DNA from: Manduca sexta
Taxonomy: Eukaryota; Arthropoda; Insecta; Lepidoptera; Sphingidae
Assembly (NCBI RefSeq): GCF_014839805.1
Contig: NC_051137.1
Location: forward strand, 9,475,170 to 9,539,169
Reading direction: 5' to 3'
Length of the DNA stretch: 64,000 bases
Made by a program: the position numbers and the translations under genes. Shown in pieces: positions 1 to 13,400 of the stretch (positions are counted from its first letter, which is position 1; every line of letters begins with the position of its first letter). The notes under the pieces were generated by a model. That model made no database searches, was not told the DNA's origin, and saw only the letters and a program-made list of their open reading frames with translations.

Positions 1-3000
1 GTGTGCTTATTAAATCCGTTTAGTGGTTGCTGAGTTTATTTCTAATAAATTATCGCATTTATTTTAGTAATATAATAAAGTAAAAATAAGATAAGATGAG
101 ACCCATAATGCTAATTAAACAATCTGTAATATTTGAAACGCCCACTAATTGTTATGTAACAACTATGTATTTTATATCTATATTTATCGGCCACATTATC
201 AAGAATGATATTATTTTACCGATAGATTCTTATTGGCTCGATAACTGTAATTTATAACTCCGATGCAGCTAATAACTCTACGGTTACCTATGACATCCCT
301 CCAGAGAAGGAAACCAGACAAAATGTAATAATTTACATAAATGTAATTCTTCTAACTTTTAAAGAGTCCCTGATACTTGATACTATTGATATAACTTTTA
401 TTAATCATTTTAATATTTATTTCAATACATAATATTGAAAGTTAAGTTCTACTTTTGTTAAATGTGACACCCAACTTTCTTTTCTTGAAATATCTACATC
501 TAAAAAAATAAATAATATCTCTTCATCATACGACACTTTGTAAGAATGTCAATGATTTAATATAATTGATGATTAATTTGGAATAACAATTTCTAAATTA
601 ATCTAATACTGAGTATGTTCCTTTATTGTCGGTCTGTCAACCATTCACCTGATTTCAACAAATAAATTGTAAATCGTGTGTATCTTTCTTTCAAAGAAAG
701 CTATAAACGTTTTATTTAAATTAATTGTGTGTATTGAAACCCAATTGCATGTAAGCCAGTAGTGTTGAAAGGTGGGTTCTATTTCTAGAAGAATAAGGAT
801 AGTTTTACCATTGCATACGTGTGCGGCATACTGTAATCCTTATTATTTTAGGTACAAATCCTTGTTGTCGAAATCAAAATATATGATATTATCGACTTCA
901 CTCTACTAGTTCAGATATGCCAATTATTCTTAAACAGAGTGTGGGGAACAAACGATTTTCTATCGTTGCGATAAAATAAGAAAGTGTACTCGACCAGTGA
1001 TTGGACAATAAAGTTTGATATAAAGGGTCGCAATAAAGCGTCAACAGACATAGAAAACTCATAATATTTTATAGTTATTGCTTTATTTAATAAAATTATA
1101 GCCAAGTAAAGTTCAACCTTTAGATTTTTGAGCTAGAATATGTAGGTATAAAATTATTAATAGTCACAAATCACAGGAAGATATATCACTAGAGAGAAAA
1201 AAATAAAATCATCTTTCTACATAGACCTAAGTATGTATTAGTAATAATATCACCACTGAAAGTCCTAATATATGATAATTTATTAACTAATAGTTGATCT
1301 TTAATACACTAATGAAATATCTTCACTAACAATGACATCTAGCCCCTATATTAGCTACGTAAATCACATACATTTACTCTATTACAACAAGACACGTCAA
1401 ATACTTAAACTAAATAGATAAACCTAAGCGACTCACAGAAGCACAATATTTAATTATTATTGTACTATACGCAAAGTGACTCGCTGCCAGGGTGGATCAC
1501 ACAGTGAGGTAACACCTCATTGCGGCGCACGGTCAATACATACGATGAGATTAAGCAACTAACTAAGCTTACTAATCATTTAATAATACCTAACAACCAA
1601 TATCACAATATTGCTACGTTAATAAGTAAAGATAAGAAGGGGCAATATAATTCGCAGATTCTCATACATCTGCACCGAGATCATTACATAACTGTGAAAC
1701 TGGCATACGAACAACATGTTTTTGTGTAGGCACATATTGTGTGCATCATTGTTATGATTCGACCGCTTATTGCTTAACATATCACTGGCCTGAATAATAA
1801 TAAAAACGTTAAAGCAGTATATCGTGTTTGTAAAATTATTTTCACCTTAAATCTTAATTTATTCAGTGAATATAATAATATAGTTCGATGAAATAATCCG
1901 TACTAAAGCCAATACCATTTTGCGTTACTAGGAAAACGAATTATGGTCACAATAAAATGTAAAAAATCTATCATTGTTGCAATTTAGTCCAGCCTTTAAA
2001 TAACGCTTCGGTAAACTAATATGTGTATAAGTAGTTTTATCGTAGAGTCGTGTATTGCAAACGAATTAATAGAACATACAGATTAGGAACTAAGTTAACT
2101 CATTCATTAAAAGGAAATTCAATAATAATATGACTTCATCAAACTGAAATCTTATTCCATGCACTACAATATTGCTTCCAACTGCATAATTGTTACATAC
2201 AGTATATATTTAACATAAAGCCTTAATGAAAAAACAAAGAAAATGTATGTGCCTGGTTTACAACTACAATAAAACGGAAGTTATAAATTAAGTTTAACAC
2301 TATAAAGATTACTATTGCATAGCAATGTAATTTATCTTTAACAATACATCTATCGAGTAATACGAACTAAGTGATCATATAGCGAACCTATATTGTAAAT
2401 AACTGCACGGAAACAATATAATTTAGTATATCAAAATATAAGTGTTTTATAAACTCCTTACATACTAAAATTCGCTACGTTATCTCACAAAGATAAAAGG
2501 CGAAGAATAAATGATTTTATTCTCTATCAAGTACATTCATCTGCATTAATACATATTATTACATCGAGAAGTCCACAAAGATTCGCTTTACACACCTACA
2601 AGTGTATATGTCTAGGCTATATTGAGTGACATTTGTCCAATTACGTAAAACCCATTAGACGGCGCACGCTTTCCCATTATTAAACATAACTTAATAATGC
2701 AATTAAAATACCGCGACGGTAACATTGACGCATTTATATTTTAATGTGTATTACACCATGAATTTCGTACACGAAACTATTTCGATTTCATAATGATGTC
2801 TATATTTCTAAAATTCACCGAACATATTTACTAATAGTTTTATAGAAATAAAAAATAAGTATTAACAATTGGAATTAGTCATCGCCGAAGCTCATTAGCA
2901 TCGGGTACTAACGAGGTAACATTCATGCAATACATACACGTAGAACTATTACAAATGGTATTTACCGGATGAATTCTTTCATTACACGTATAATGTATTT

Positions 3001-4484
3001 ATATAATGTTATGTTATCAATTATAGCGATATATTACTTACTATTACGTTTATTCAAAAACCTATCGATATATATTGCTAGGGTACATACCATAAGTACA
3101 TACTTATATAGGTATCATGAGAGTACCACAATAATATTTATTAGAGGAATATCGAACAGACTTGACAACTAAAACTTGTTTTAGCAAGTTTTATTTTAAG
3201 ATTATTGTGATCAAATGAGTGGACAATTTAATGACATGATAAACACCTGGCAAACACGGCTGCGTATTGTAAAATTAATTTTATATTATTTTACGTCGAA
3301 TTAAAAATAAAATAAATAATTAATTTGATTAATTAAATAGGTAGTCTTCGGGCACTACGTTTTATAAAACAAATCATGTTATTCTTCACTCGATGCGGTT
3401 GTTATACCTCAATATGCTCTTTCATTGAATATATTTTTTGCATACAAATAATAGGTTTTTAATTTCACGCCCGACGAAAACAAATGTGTTATAAATTTAA
3501 AATATGTATCTTTGTGCCTGGAGGTATGTGTACGGCACCGTAGTTCCCAAACGAATGGACCGATTTTGCTGTTTGAAAGCTGATGTGGTCAACATGGTTC
3601 TTAGCTATAATTTATGAAAATCTATTCAGATGTTTGAAGATCGTCACCCCATTTCTAACTCGCACATGTCCGATTGGTTTGAAATGTTTTGTCCTGTTAC
3701 TTCACCACTGAAGTACCACAAAGATACCACGTATCTCTAAGGCATGTTAAGCTTAACCCGATGCTGCAGCATCAAGTAGTCTGCAGGATACCCAACTAAT
3801 TAGCAATTTACAGCATATATGACGTGTTTAGGCTCATAAGAATATTTTCTTACGAATAGATCAGATGGTTGATGATCGAAGTGCATAGTGGAGAAAAGAT
3901 TCCATAACTTTAAAATAAAAATTAAACTAAAAGTGTAGCCCCCGACTCAAATAACCTCTAAAACGTAAACAAGGTAATTGTGTTTGTCCTTCAACTTTAT
4001 TTTAAATGCCTAGTAATATTTTAATCCAAGTGTTACCGTGTCGGACTCCTTATAATAATTATTTTCATCACTCCAAAATTAAAGGAAAAAACAAATTTAG
4101 ATTTTTACTTTTTAGAGTTTTTTTTTCTAATTTATCTGGTGAATGAAGCCTATTAATAAATAGCACGGTAACTATAGACCACACTAATTTACTAAATCGA
4201 TGATATTGGCATATCCTTCCAATAAGTGTATGAACACTATGTCAAAGAAAGTGTTGTTACTTTTGGATGATGAACTATGACTATAATACGACATTGTAAT
4301 TTGTATACGTAAGTATAAATATAAAAGGTCGGAAACCTTATCAACACATGTCTTAATCATGTACTTAAAAATATTGAGGTATACACAAAATACGAAATAA
4401 ATTATATTATTTTGATGCCCGTATCTATTGCTTTTTAATCAGATGCAGTTTGTTGGAAAGGCCGTTATGAATGACACGGTTAGT
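1..4484. other. AT-rich intergenic DNA downstream of the adenylate cyclase gene
   Basis: No exon with coding character was found here. The open frames are short and lack recognisable motifs. Around 3505-3700 there is a repeat-like stretch (tract around 'aacgaatggaccgattttgc') that resembles interspersed repeats seen in Lepidoptera, but its ends cannot be fixed. An ATTAAA hexamer on the minus strand near 4434-4440 could serve as the polyadenylation signal of the adenylate cyclase gene, whose stop codon is at 4485-4487. Confidence 0.5.
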
Positions 4485-7400
4485 CTATTTCTGTAACAAG
4501 GGTCGGTCGGCGCCGGAGTCGGGGTGCGCGTGCGCGACGCGCGGTTGTGGCGTGACGGTCGCGTCGCCGTTCACAAGGAGCGCATCACCGGCATTTGCTT
4601 CGACCCCTATTTCCTCTACCTAAAATCATAAAGATTAATGAATATATTAGACAGACACATTTTTTTTTAATAACTTACCATAACATTAAGGTATCTTTTC
4701 GTTAAATGTGTTATTTTACAAATAATATATTTAACACATGTGTTAGAAATGTATAATATACTAAAAAGAAAACAACTTATTGGGGGTAAGTAATTACGAT
4801 TACAATTATAAAATTACAGAACACTTAATTGATTATCCCGATCATGTAAGTGCATGCCTTAACTAATGAACGCAAGAGATGGATTACTTCTTGCCTTATA
4901 GTCGTGTTCAGATTTTAAAAGAAGTAGTATATTTTTAAATATTTTTAGCGGTAGTTAGGACAAGATGGTGTTAATCCATCTGATGTTAAGTAATCACCAG
5001 CATCATCAGCCACATGAAGTCGACAGCTGAACATTGGCCTTCGTTAAAAATTTCCAGACGGGCAGGTGAGCGGGCCGCCTTCGTTCAGCGTATCAGCGCG
5101 TCTGTCCACCTTACAGGTGGACGCCCAAAGCTACCGTGGTGCGTGGTTTCCGTGGTTTATAATTATCAGTGTGTTCCCATTCTCTAAGAAAGATGAGAAA
5201 TGCCCATAGGGAATGGGATTCAATCGGCTTGTGGTAAGAAACTTGTAAGAAAGTTGGCAAATTATTACATTGCAGCACGACACCATTTTCCGCCGCAGAT
5301 AAAACAATCTACAGCGCAACTCTACCATGTTACAACTTTAGAATACTACACAATATGATCACGTAAAGATAAAATAACAATATACTTAAATAAGAGAATG
5401 ACATTAACGTTAAAAACGTGTTTACAAAACCGTACACTGTAATGTAGAAATTATATTTTTAATATTGCAATATCCAAGATAAACTAAAAAAGTTTACAAA
5501 AAAGAAAACACAATAATATATTGTGTTAAATATTTAAATATTTCATTTAAATAGATTTTTTTTAATTTAATAATTATTTTATCAGTTACATAAAATCATT
5601 TAAAAAACAAAAACATTTCATAATAATTACATGCATTCGTTGCACACACAGGGTGGCATAATTACTCTTCTTTAATGGGCTGAATGAAAAAGCCTAACGT
5701 TTATAACACAAAAAATCTCTGAATTGCTTGAACAGCTATTTTAAAATCACCGCAACGAATTGAATTTCAACTAAACATATACATAATCTGTTTTTAGATA
5801 GACTTTCTTTTCCTGGTTATGTATAAAATGTCAGATAATTATTAAAATAAAATGTCTTAACAAGGATCACTCTTGACTTTATCTACATGCCTTATTAAAA
5901 TTTATAGTACCTTGGGACGTAAGAATTTGTTGCGAAATATCCGTATCTGCCGAAAGAGACGTTGCTTTCGTTGCTTTGCGATAACTCGTCCACAGTAAAC
6001 ATGTAATATTGGTAACGTATGCTGAATATACATATGCTAAATATATAAGATACCTAGAACCTGTAATCCTAAAAAAAATTATGTGCGTCATCGGGTGGCA
6101 ATATAATTTCATAAAAGAAGAAGAATATAACCTACCTTATTACGAACAAGAATATTTAGTATGTAATATTCCTTGTCAAAATAAGTGTGAGATGTCAAAT
6201 AGTGTTCAAGGGATACCTAGAATTGTTTATATTTAGACCTTGCGGAGACCAGGCGGAATTTTTTGCTTTCCGGCTTTTGCCATTCTTAATAACTGAGTAT
6301 AACAGCTCGCATAACAGGCCTTGTATAATTTTATTTACAGCTGGCCTCTTAAGATGTAAAGGTCCTTATCTTTGAGGTTAATTACCTCTTTAGCTTATTA
6401 TTTTGTCATGAAAATGAACAATAAATTTTACTATTTGATTAATTCCTTCTTACATTAACGATAATTTATTAATTCCCAGAGAGGTAACGAGCTTCAATGC
6501 TTGGTATTATTAAAATGTGTATAAGCGCTGTTATTCTCCACTGATAGAAGTTATGACAATAAATGTATGGACAGTAAAGACATAAAAATAATACCTATGT
6601 AGGTACTGAACACTCTACTTATTATACTAAATAAGCAACATATGGTAAATAATATTTATAATCATTGTCTTAAAAATAATATATACCGACCCTGTATTTA
6701 AACTGACCCACTACTAGGCACAGGACTTAAATGCCTTAGTAGTAGTACTACGCGCTAACGTAGTGCGGGTTGGTAGAGTTCACAAATACTTTTCTTAACC
6801 TTGGTTACAACAATATAATTGAGGAGCTAAATGTCAGGAAAACACAAAAACTGTCCGTCTTTATATTCTTTATATACAAAGTGTAATATAAAAAAAATAG
6901 TTAAAAAATATGTATAAATATTCATTTCTCATGTTTACGCGATGACATAGAACTATTTTGTGGATTTTATCTTGGGCAGGGTTGTCCACCTCGTGACTAT
7001 GAAGGCTGCAGTCCTCGAAACGTCGGGGGAAAAAATAATATAAAAATCTTGATAAAATACGCAAAATTGTTAAATTTTAATAAATATACACGTATTGAGA
7101 GGTGCCGCTAGTATAGTTGTTTTGATACATAGAGGATTTTTCTAAATTGTTTGTGAGAATATTTGTTTTTTTATATCACCAGAAATTATTCGCATTTACA
7201 TGCACAAAGAAAAATCCTATAAGAACTCTGATAACAGATGACTATCGTAGGTAATTTTAATCTAACTTACAATACATTATTTTACCAAACAAATATATTA
7301 ATTTTTAGTTTAAGTTTTGGTGCCGCGTAGTCTTCTGTCTGCTGCAGTAACTTATATCATCTTCGGTGTGTTGAAAATGGTCGTCAATCTAGGCAGTCTA

Positions 7401-10400
7401 TCAGTCTAGGCCGATCGTCATATAATCGGCCTGTTCAGATAGACTGTCCAGATCAAATCGACGCGGGCGACATATCCTGGGTAACCTTCAATAGCTTCTT
7501 TCACAATATCAAGTAGTACACGTTTAGTAACAAATATAGGTAACTGGTACAAACATGGTTTATGTAACATTCACAATATTCAAAGTAATTACTTTTTACA
7601 ATTTCATAAATAAGAATGTATATCGTTCAATAAATTTCATAGCTTGCCATCAATAAATTCATTGCATATTAACTTAAAGTAACTAGAAAAACTTTCATTG
7701 GTTAACAGCGGAACCTAAACCTTGCTAGTGCTTATATCTTGAAAACCATTTACGTCTATTAATAAATCTTTTACCAAACAATTAATCGAACCAAAAAATT
7801 TACTTTCAATTTTTAAGTTCCTCTTTAGTTTGTATGATAAATAATAACAACATTAATAACATCTTAAGAATAGTTGATAGTAAACATTAAACTAAACTCA
7901 AGTTGGTTACAATTTTTAAATCAGCACAACGTTGACAATTGATACTCACTGTCGGCTTGGCATGGCCGGCGGGAGTTTCCCGCTTGCCCTGCAAGTAATA
8001 CGTCATCAACTGGCCCTTGCCTTTGACCGCCACTAAGCCGCGTTGTTCAAAATAGTAGCCGAAACTTTGTAAAATCTCGCATGTTTCTTCAGTCACCTGA
8101 AAATACAACGTAAGTACTTAAGCACATATAACTTAAAAAGTATATTAGTATTAAAAATATAATATTTCTCTGATTGTTTATATTTTTTCTAATAAAACAT
8201 CCTCGCTAAGACTTAGGCGTGTGTAGGTGATGGATTTGTGGCAGTTTATTTTAGTCTTTAGCAGCTTTTGTTTAAATTTCTATGTGTACTCTCCATAAGG
8301 TTTTCGCTTTTGATGCTTATGTAAACTTATGGTCAGCTAATTTGATACTTTGATGGTTCTTGTAGTCTATAGCTATTTTTCATTTTGCAAATTTCTCATA
8401 GCTCACGGTTACGTGTTGTCACTATTGTTACGCCGGCTATAATCAAGTGTTTTTGCTCTAAAAATGATACTTTCTGATTTCTCAATGTTGGTTTACTATT
8501 CACAAAACGTAGTTCCTGTTATTTTTTACACATTGGTTCAAATATTTAAAACAATAACCGGTACTAGGTATTTTATAGTTTAAATATTTATGTTTATATA
8601 TTTACGATCAAATAAAACTGTTTCGGGATGTTAAAATAATGTAATATTTTAATCACATAATAACTCTTCCCTCCTTACGTTTGCGTGTGACAATTTGTTT
8701 GTGTTTTTATGTTTAACACCAATGAATTTCTTTTATAATACAGACTGGTAATTATATAAGGATGGTAACAGCGACACTGCCAGCCACTGAAGCATAAACA
8801 GATCTTAGACTTGGGGAAAAATGTTAACTCTCCCTCGACTAAATGGCAATATTTTTTAATCATTGATATGCCTATCCACAGACCATAAATAACAAGCAAA
8901 ATCATACATTTGGTTTAACATAGGTTCTTATCATTTAAAATTTCGCCCGTAGTAAAAGACTTCCATGCTCATTCGGAAAAATAATAATTTATAGTGTCAA
9001 GGAATACCTATAACTATTTATTGAAAGACAGTTGGCTAATTTCACTAAATACCTACTGAATTTCGTTTTAAAAGCTTAGATACCGTGAATGTATAAGTGA
9101 CCTGTATGCATCCCGCCTTGCCGGTGCTCTCCATACGCGAGGCGACGTTGACAGTGTTTCCCCATATGTCGTAGTGCGGTTTGCGTGCTCCGATCACGCC
9201 CGCTGTAATCGGTCCGTGGTTGACGCCCATGCGCAGCACGAAGTGGTTAAACGACTGCTCGTTGATGGCGGCCAGTACGCGTTGCAGCTCCAATGCAAAC
9301 TCCACCAGACACGCCAGGTGCGCCCACCGCACTACCACGCAGTCTGAAGGCTATTCGATGTGTTAGTCAAAGTTCATTTTTTTTCGAGAAGAAAATTTAA
9401 TGACTACTACTTTCCAGCCTCTGAGATCTGTGCGGTAATGTTGCGGTCATCGGCCTTACGGCACCCGCCCGGCGCAATGGAAAACATTTAACACAATGTG
9501 AACTACTATTATAAAAAGGGTCAAGTTAGAAGTAACCCTGTCAGCTATAAAGGTACTTAAATAAATCATCGAATATGACCCTCGAGTTTTTAAAAATTTC
9601 CGAATATAAGTAATAATTAAGCTTATAAAATCTTTGAATCACACAAACAGTAAACATGTCTGCTGATATTAAATATTTATTGTATTTATGGCACTGAACG
9701 TGTAAACTTGACTCATTTATCGGGTAAATTAAATAAAAATATAGGCAATCCTTTGGTTTTTTTTTCATAAAGAAACAAGGTAGGTAGGTTCTCGGCTCAT
9801 TGTCCTACAGGTTGCTATTTTAGCTTTCGCTTCGACTGACCTCGTGATTAGCGGTCGGTGTTAAAATAATTGAACTAAACCAACCGACTACATTAATACA
9901 GTCAGCGTATTTTTGGTGTTATTTCAATTTATAAACTAATCGGCCGCATAAAGAGATTGGAATCAATAAAGGGCAAATTATCAAATTTGATATATCCAAA
10001 GTCCTTAAAAATAGCTTCGATTTAGAGGGTTTATCTCAGAAAACAAGTATACATTTTCCACAATCGTGGCTTGATGTATAGTAATGATTAATAATTAAGG
10101 ACTACACAAATATCTCTCTATAGATAGATAACTAGATAACTCTTTATTGAACACCGCATAAGTAAAAGAAAAAATACATATAAACATACTTATTATTATA
10201 TCTTACAGTTATAAGTACAATGTGTTTTGTGAATTAAAATTAGAATGTATTTAATATTTAGTTAAATGTTGTGTTTCTTAATGCGGATTTACCGACCTTC
10301 ATAACAACAATGATGGGTAATTTGAAGATGTCGCAATGTCGCGGTCGTCATTCTTTTAAACTGGTATTAAACTTGCTACGTACCTGCATCTGTCGCGTGG

Positions 10401-13400
10401 GATTTAGCCCTGAAGCGGCCATGTATGTGGAGCTGATGGTCTTTATCTTTATTATATCTTTACTGAATTTGGAGTCTTCCAGCAACTGAAAAAAATAAAC
10501 AGATAGATAGCTGGATAGTTGTTTATCCTATACGTACCATAAACACACTAAAACGAACATTATACCTATAAAATAAACTAAAAACCTTATCAAACATGAA
10601 TCTAAAAATTAGCGGTATTTCCGCTTTAATTTTGTTTAACTTATATAATTATGATATTATTATAATTACAAGGCAAGATCTTTAAAAAATATACACACTA
10701 CACAACTTGCAAAAATATCTGATTGTTACGTACCAAATCAAAATCCGATATCACTTCATTGAGAAATCGTAAGCACTCTAAGCCTTGGTTGTTGACTGTT
10801 TCTTCCGAGTAAAATTCTGTAATAGTTTACAAATTTATTATTAGAGATCCCACAGGATCTGTGTCGAAATTTGCGTCTTCTCTCGTGATCGGAGCGGAAA
10901 TTTTAATTAGTGTTCTATAATGAAAATTGATTACTAAATTTAAAACGTTATTTTGCATGTATCATTGTATCACATTCTCTTGATCATCCTGAACATCATT
11001 TAAATATGGACAGGCACACAAATCATAATTATAATGCAAATACAATTAAATTTCAATAAGTATGTGATTAAATTAGATTATTTAGTTACAATGTTCAAGT
11101 AAGTACATAGTGCGCTTTCAGGAAATAACATTCAATGCTAAACATTCAGTTCCTGTATGTAAATTTTGACGAGTCATACAGAATACTTCATTTAAATCAA
11201 ATAGAAATATTCAGACAAAGTATCTCGGCTTTAATCTTTAAAACATTTGTTTCTACTTTAAGAATATCCACAATTATTGTATGTTTTTTTAAATTATGAT
11301 ACGGAAGTCAAATGATTCAACAGTCTTAGTGATTTCATTCAACTTTACGGATATATTCTTTGTTATAGTTTTTTCTGGAAAATTACATCTACGTATGCAC
11401 ACACTTTCAATGCAGGTTATTCAGTAGAGTATGCATCATCAGTCATGTCCTAAGATTTGAAAAAGGTCCCATTTTTATTAAATGTGTACTAAGCGAAAAA
11501 TTTAACTTTCTTCGTTCTACAGTAAGTAGTAGATGTGGCAAGCGAACCAATTAATCGATTCATATTAAGAAGTTAGCTTCGTTGTTTATAAACATTCAGA
11601 ACACCGGTGTAATCGTAGACGTTATTTTAAGCAATATTACCTCCCGAATATCAAGTGAATGAATATTGAAATGATTTCTTATATATTTATTATTTTGAAA
11701 GAACATAAAAGCACGCATAAATAGACGCGACTAAAGTTCGTTATTTACCTGAGAAGTTGGGCATAGACGCGAATAACACGCCAACCTCTGCATAGCTCTG
11801 ACTGTAGAGGTCACGGTGATGGTGGCGGGCGCCCATGAAGTGCGTGGCAACGTGCGGCGGCAATACGTTGTGTATGAGCTGCTGGTTGCGGCGGCGCAGG
11901 TCGCTCGCCTGCTCGGCTTGCGCGCGCATGCGCTCTCCGCGGGAGTGCCGCGCGCGCTCCAGAGATTCCGTCTGAACACCACATAACCACCATAATATGC
12001 AAACTCGTACACTCATATCATCATGTAAATTATATGTACAATTATTATTTTTAGTACACACATACAAGAGGAAAAAAGACATATTATATCTACATATAAA
12101 TAATAGAGTACAATTGACAGACTTATCTCTCCAAGTTATGAATACGACCCTCTAAACCTAAACCATGTATCTTTCTTAAAGGCATATTATTAACGTAAGC
12201 ATGCTGATAAATAAAATGATAAACCATTCTTTACTAATGAGAAAAGTGTTGTAACAGGCAAACGTCTGCAAGTAATGTGCAATGATTTTTGAATCTCTGC
12301 TTGTCATTTCGAATGTAGAGTTAGTAGAGATTTTGTAATAAAGTCCAGAGTCTATTCGGTAGATACTAAATCAAATACCGCAAAGAAAATGTGGACTCAC
12401 AAACCTGTGGGTTAACCGTAATGTAAACAAAAGTATAGACGTGAACACATAAATAGCGAACGTTGACTTGGTGAGATTACACGCACGCAAACTAACACTC
12501 TCAATATGTCGAAATTGGGATTTACTCTATTTACTCTACAGTCACGAAATGTGGAGTTTGTGGCATGTAAAGCAATCTTTATTTCACATATTGGTAAGTG
12601 AACCACATTTCGCTGCACAAAATTTTGTCCGCAATATAATAATTAATGGGCAATACTATCTCGTATTTAGTTTTTCAAAAATACAAATCTCAACGCCCCA
12701 CATTACAAATTCCTTTCAAACGGGAAGTAACCAACCGGAACAAAATCCAAAAGATAAATAATTATTCATACACATTAAAAGTGTAATACAAGTTTACTTA
12801 CGTATCTGTTAAATATAAATATAGACATAACGACGAAAAACAGCATCAGTATATGACGGCCGCCGTGGATTTGTGACCTACAAACAAATTAATGTTGATA
12901 TACAACAAAATTAAATTACGCTACATGCATTTCGACAAATACTATATATGTTTAAAGCATAAACTGGGCGATTGAGCCCATATGTCATCTGATGGTATAT
13001 GGCCACTATCGACTATGACCACCCGAATATCATAATATTTGTTTAGCTCCAATTTATTTAGTTGATATTTCACATTTAAGGCGGTGCCCCGTATTTCTAG
13101 TAACTATCAATCGAAATGTATAATACACTAGCTGTTGCACGTGGTTCCGCCCGCGTGAAAAAGTTTTTCCGGTATAAAATATCTCCGGGTTAAAAGCCCC
13201 GCTGTATATTTTCCCGGGATAGAAAGTCTATGTCCTTCCCAGATTGTCAAACTATCTCCATACCAGATTTCTTCGAAATCCCTTAGGTAGTTTTTGAGTT
13301 TATCGCGTTCAAACAGGTAGACATATTATGTATGTGCCTCTCTTTCTAAAAAACACATCATTTTAATTCGCAAGCAACGCTATTTGATAAATATTTAATA

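Larger units (their letters stand above)
4620..7949. other. Adenylate cyclase intron 18 (3.3 kb)
   Basis: This intron separates the C2-domain exon from the short terminal exon. It holds repeat fragments near 4945-5330, 6690-6800 and 6940-7100 (listed separately). No coding exon was seen. The start is a clear donor (CCGACA then gtgagt on the minus strand) and the end is gattttag. Confidence 0.7.

Noticed and set aside
1520..1729. Plus-strand open frame of 69 codons
   Set aside because: AT-driven composition, no motif, no splice context, and no similarity that I recognise.
7887..7949. Read-through end of Ac3 with a stop at 7887
   Set aside because: A strong gtgagt donor precedes it, and a phase-matched coding exon exists at 4485-4619. 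Kept only as a possible alternative end.
9413..9475. Possible small Ac3 exon (minus strand) encoding about 14 residues, with [14 protein letters not shown]
   Set aside because: It has an AG in front, but the donor that follows does not give a frame compatible with exons 16 and 17. The direct join 10384/9350 keeps frame without it.
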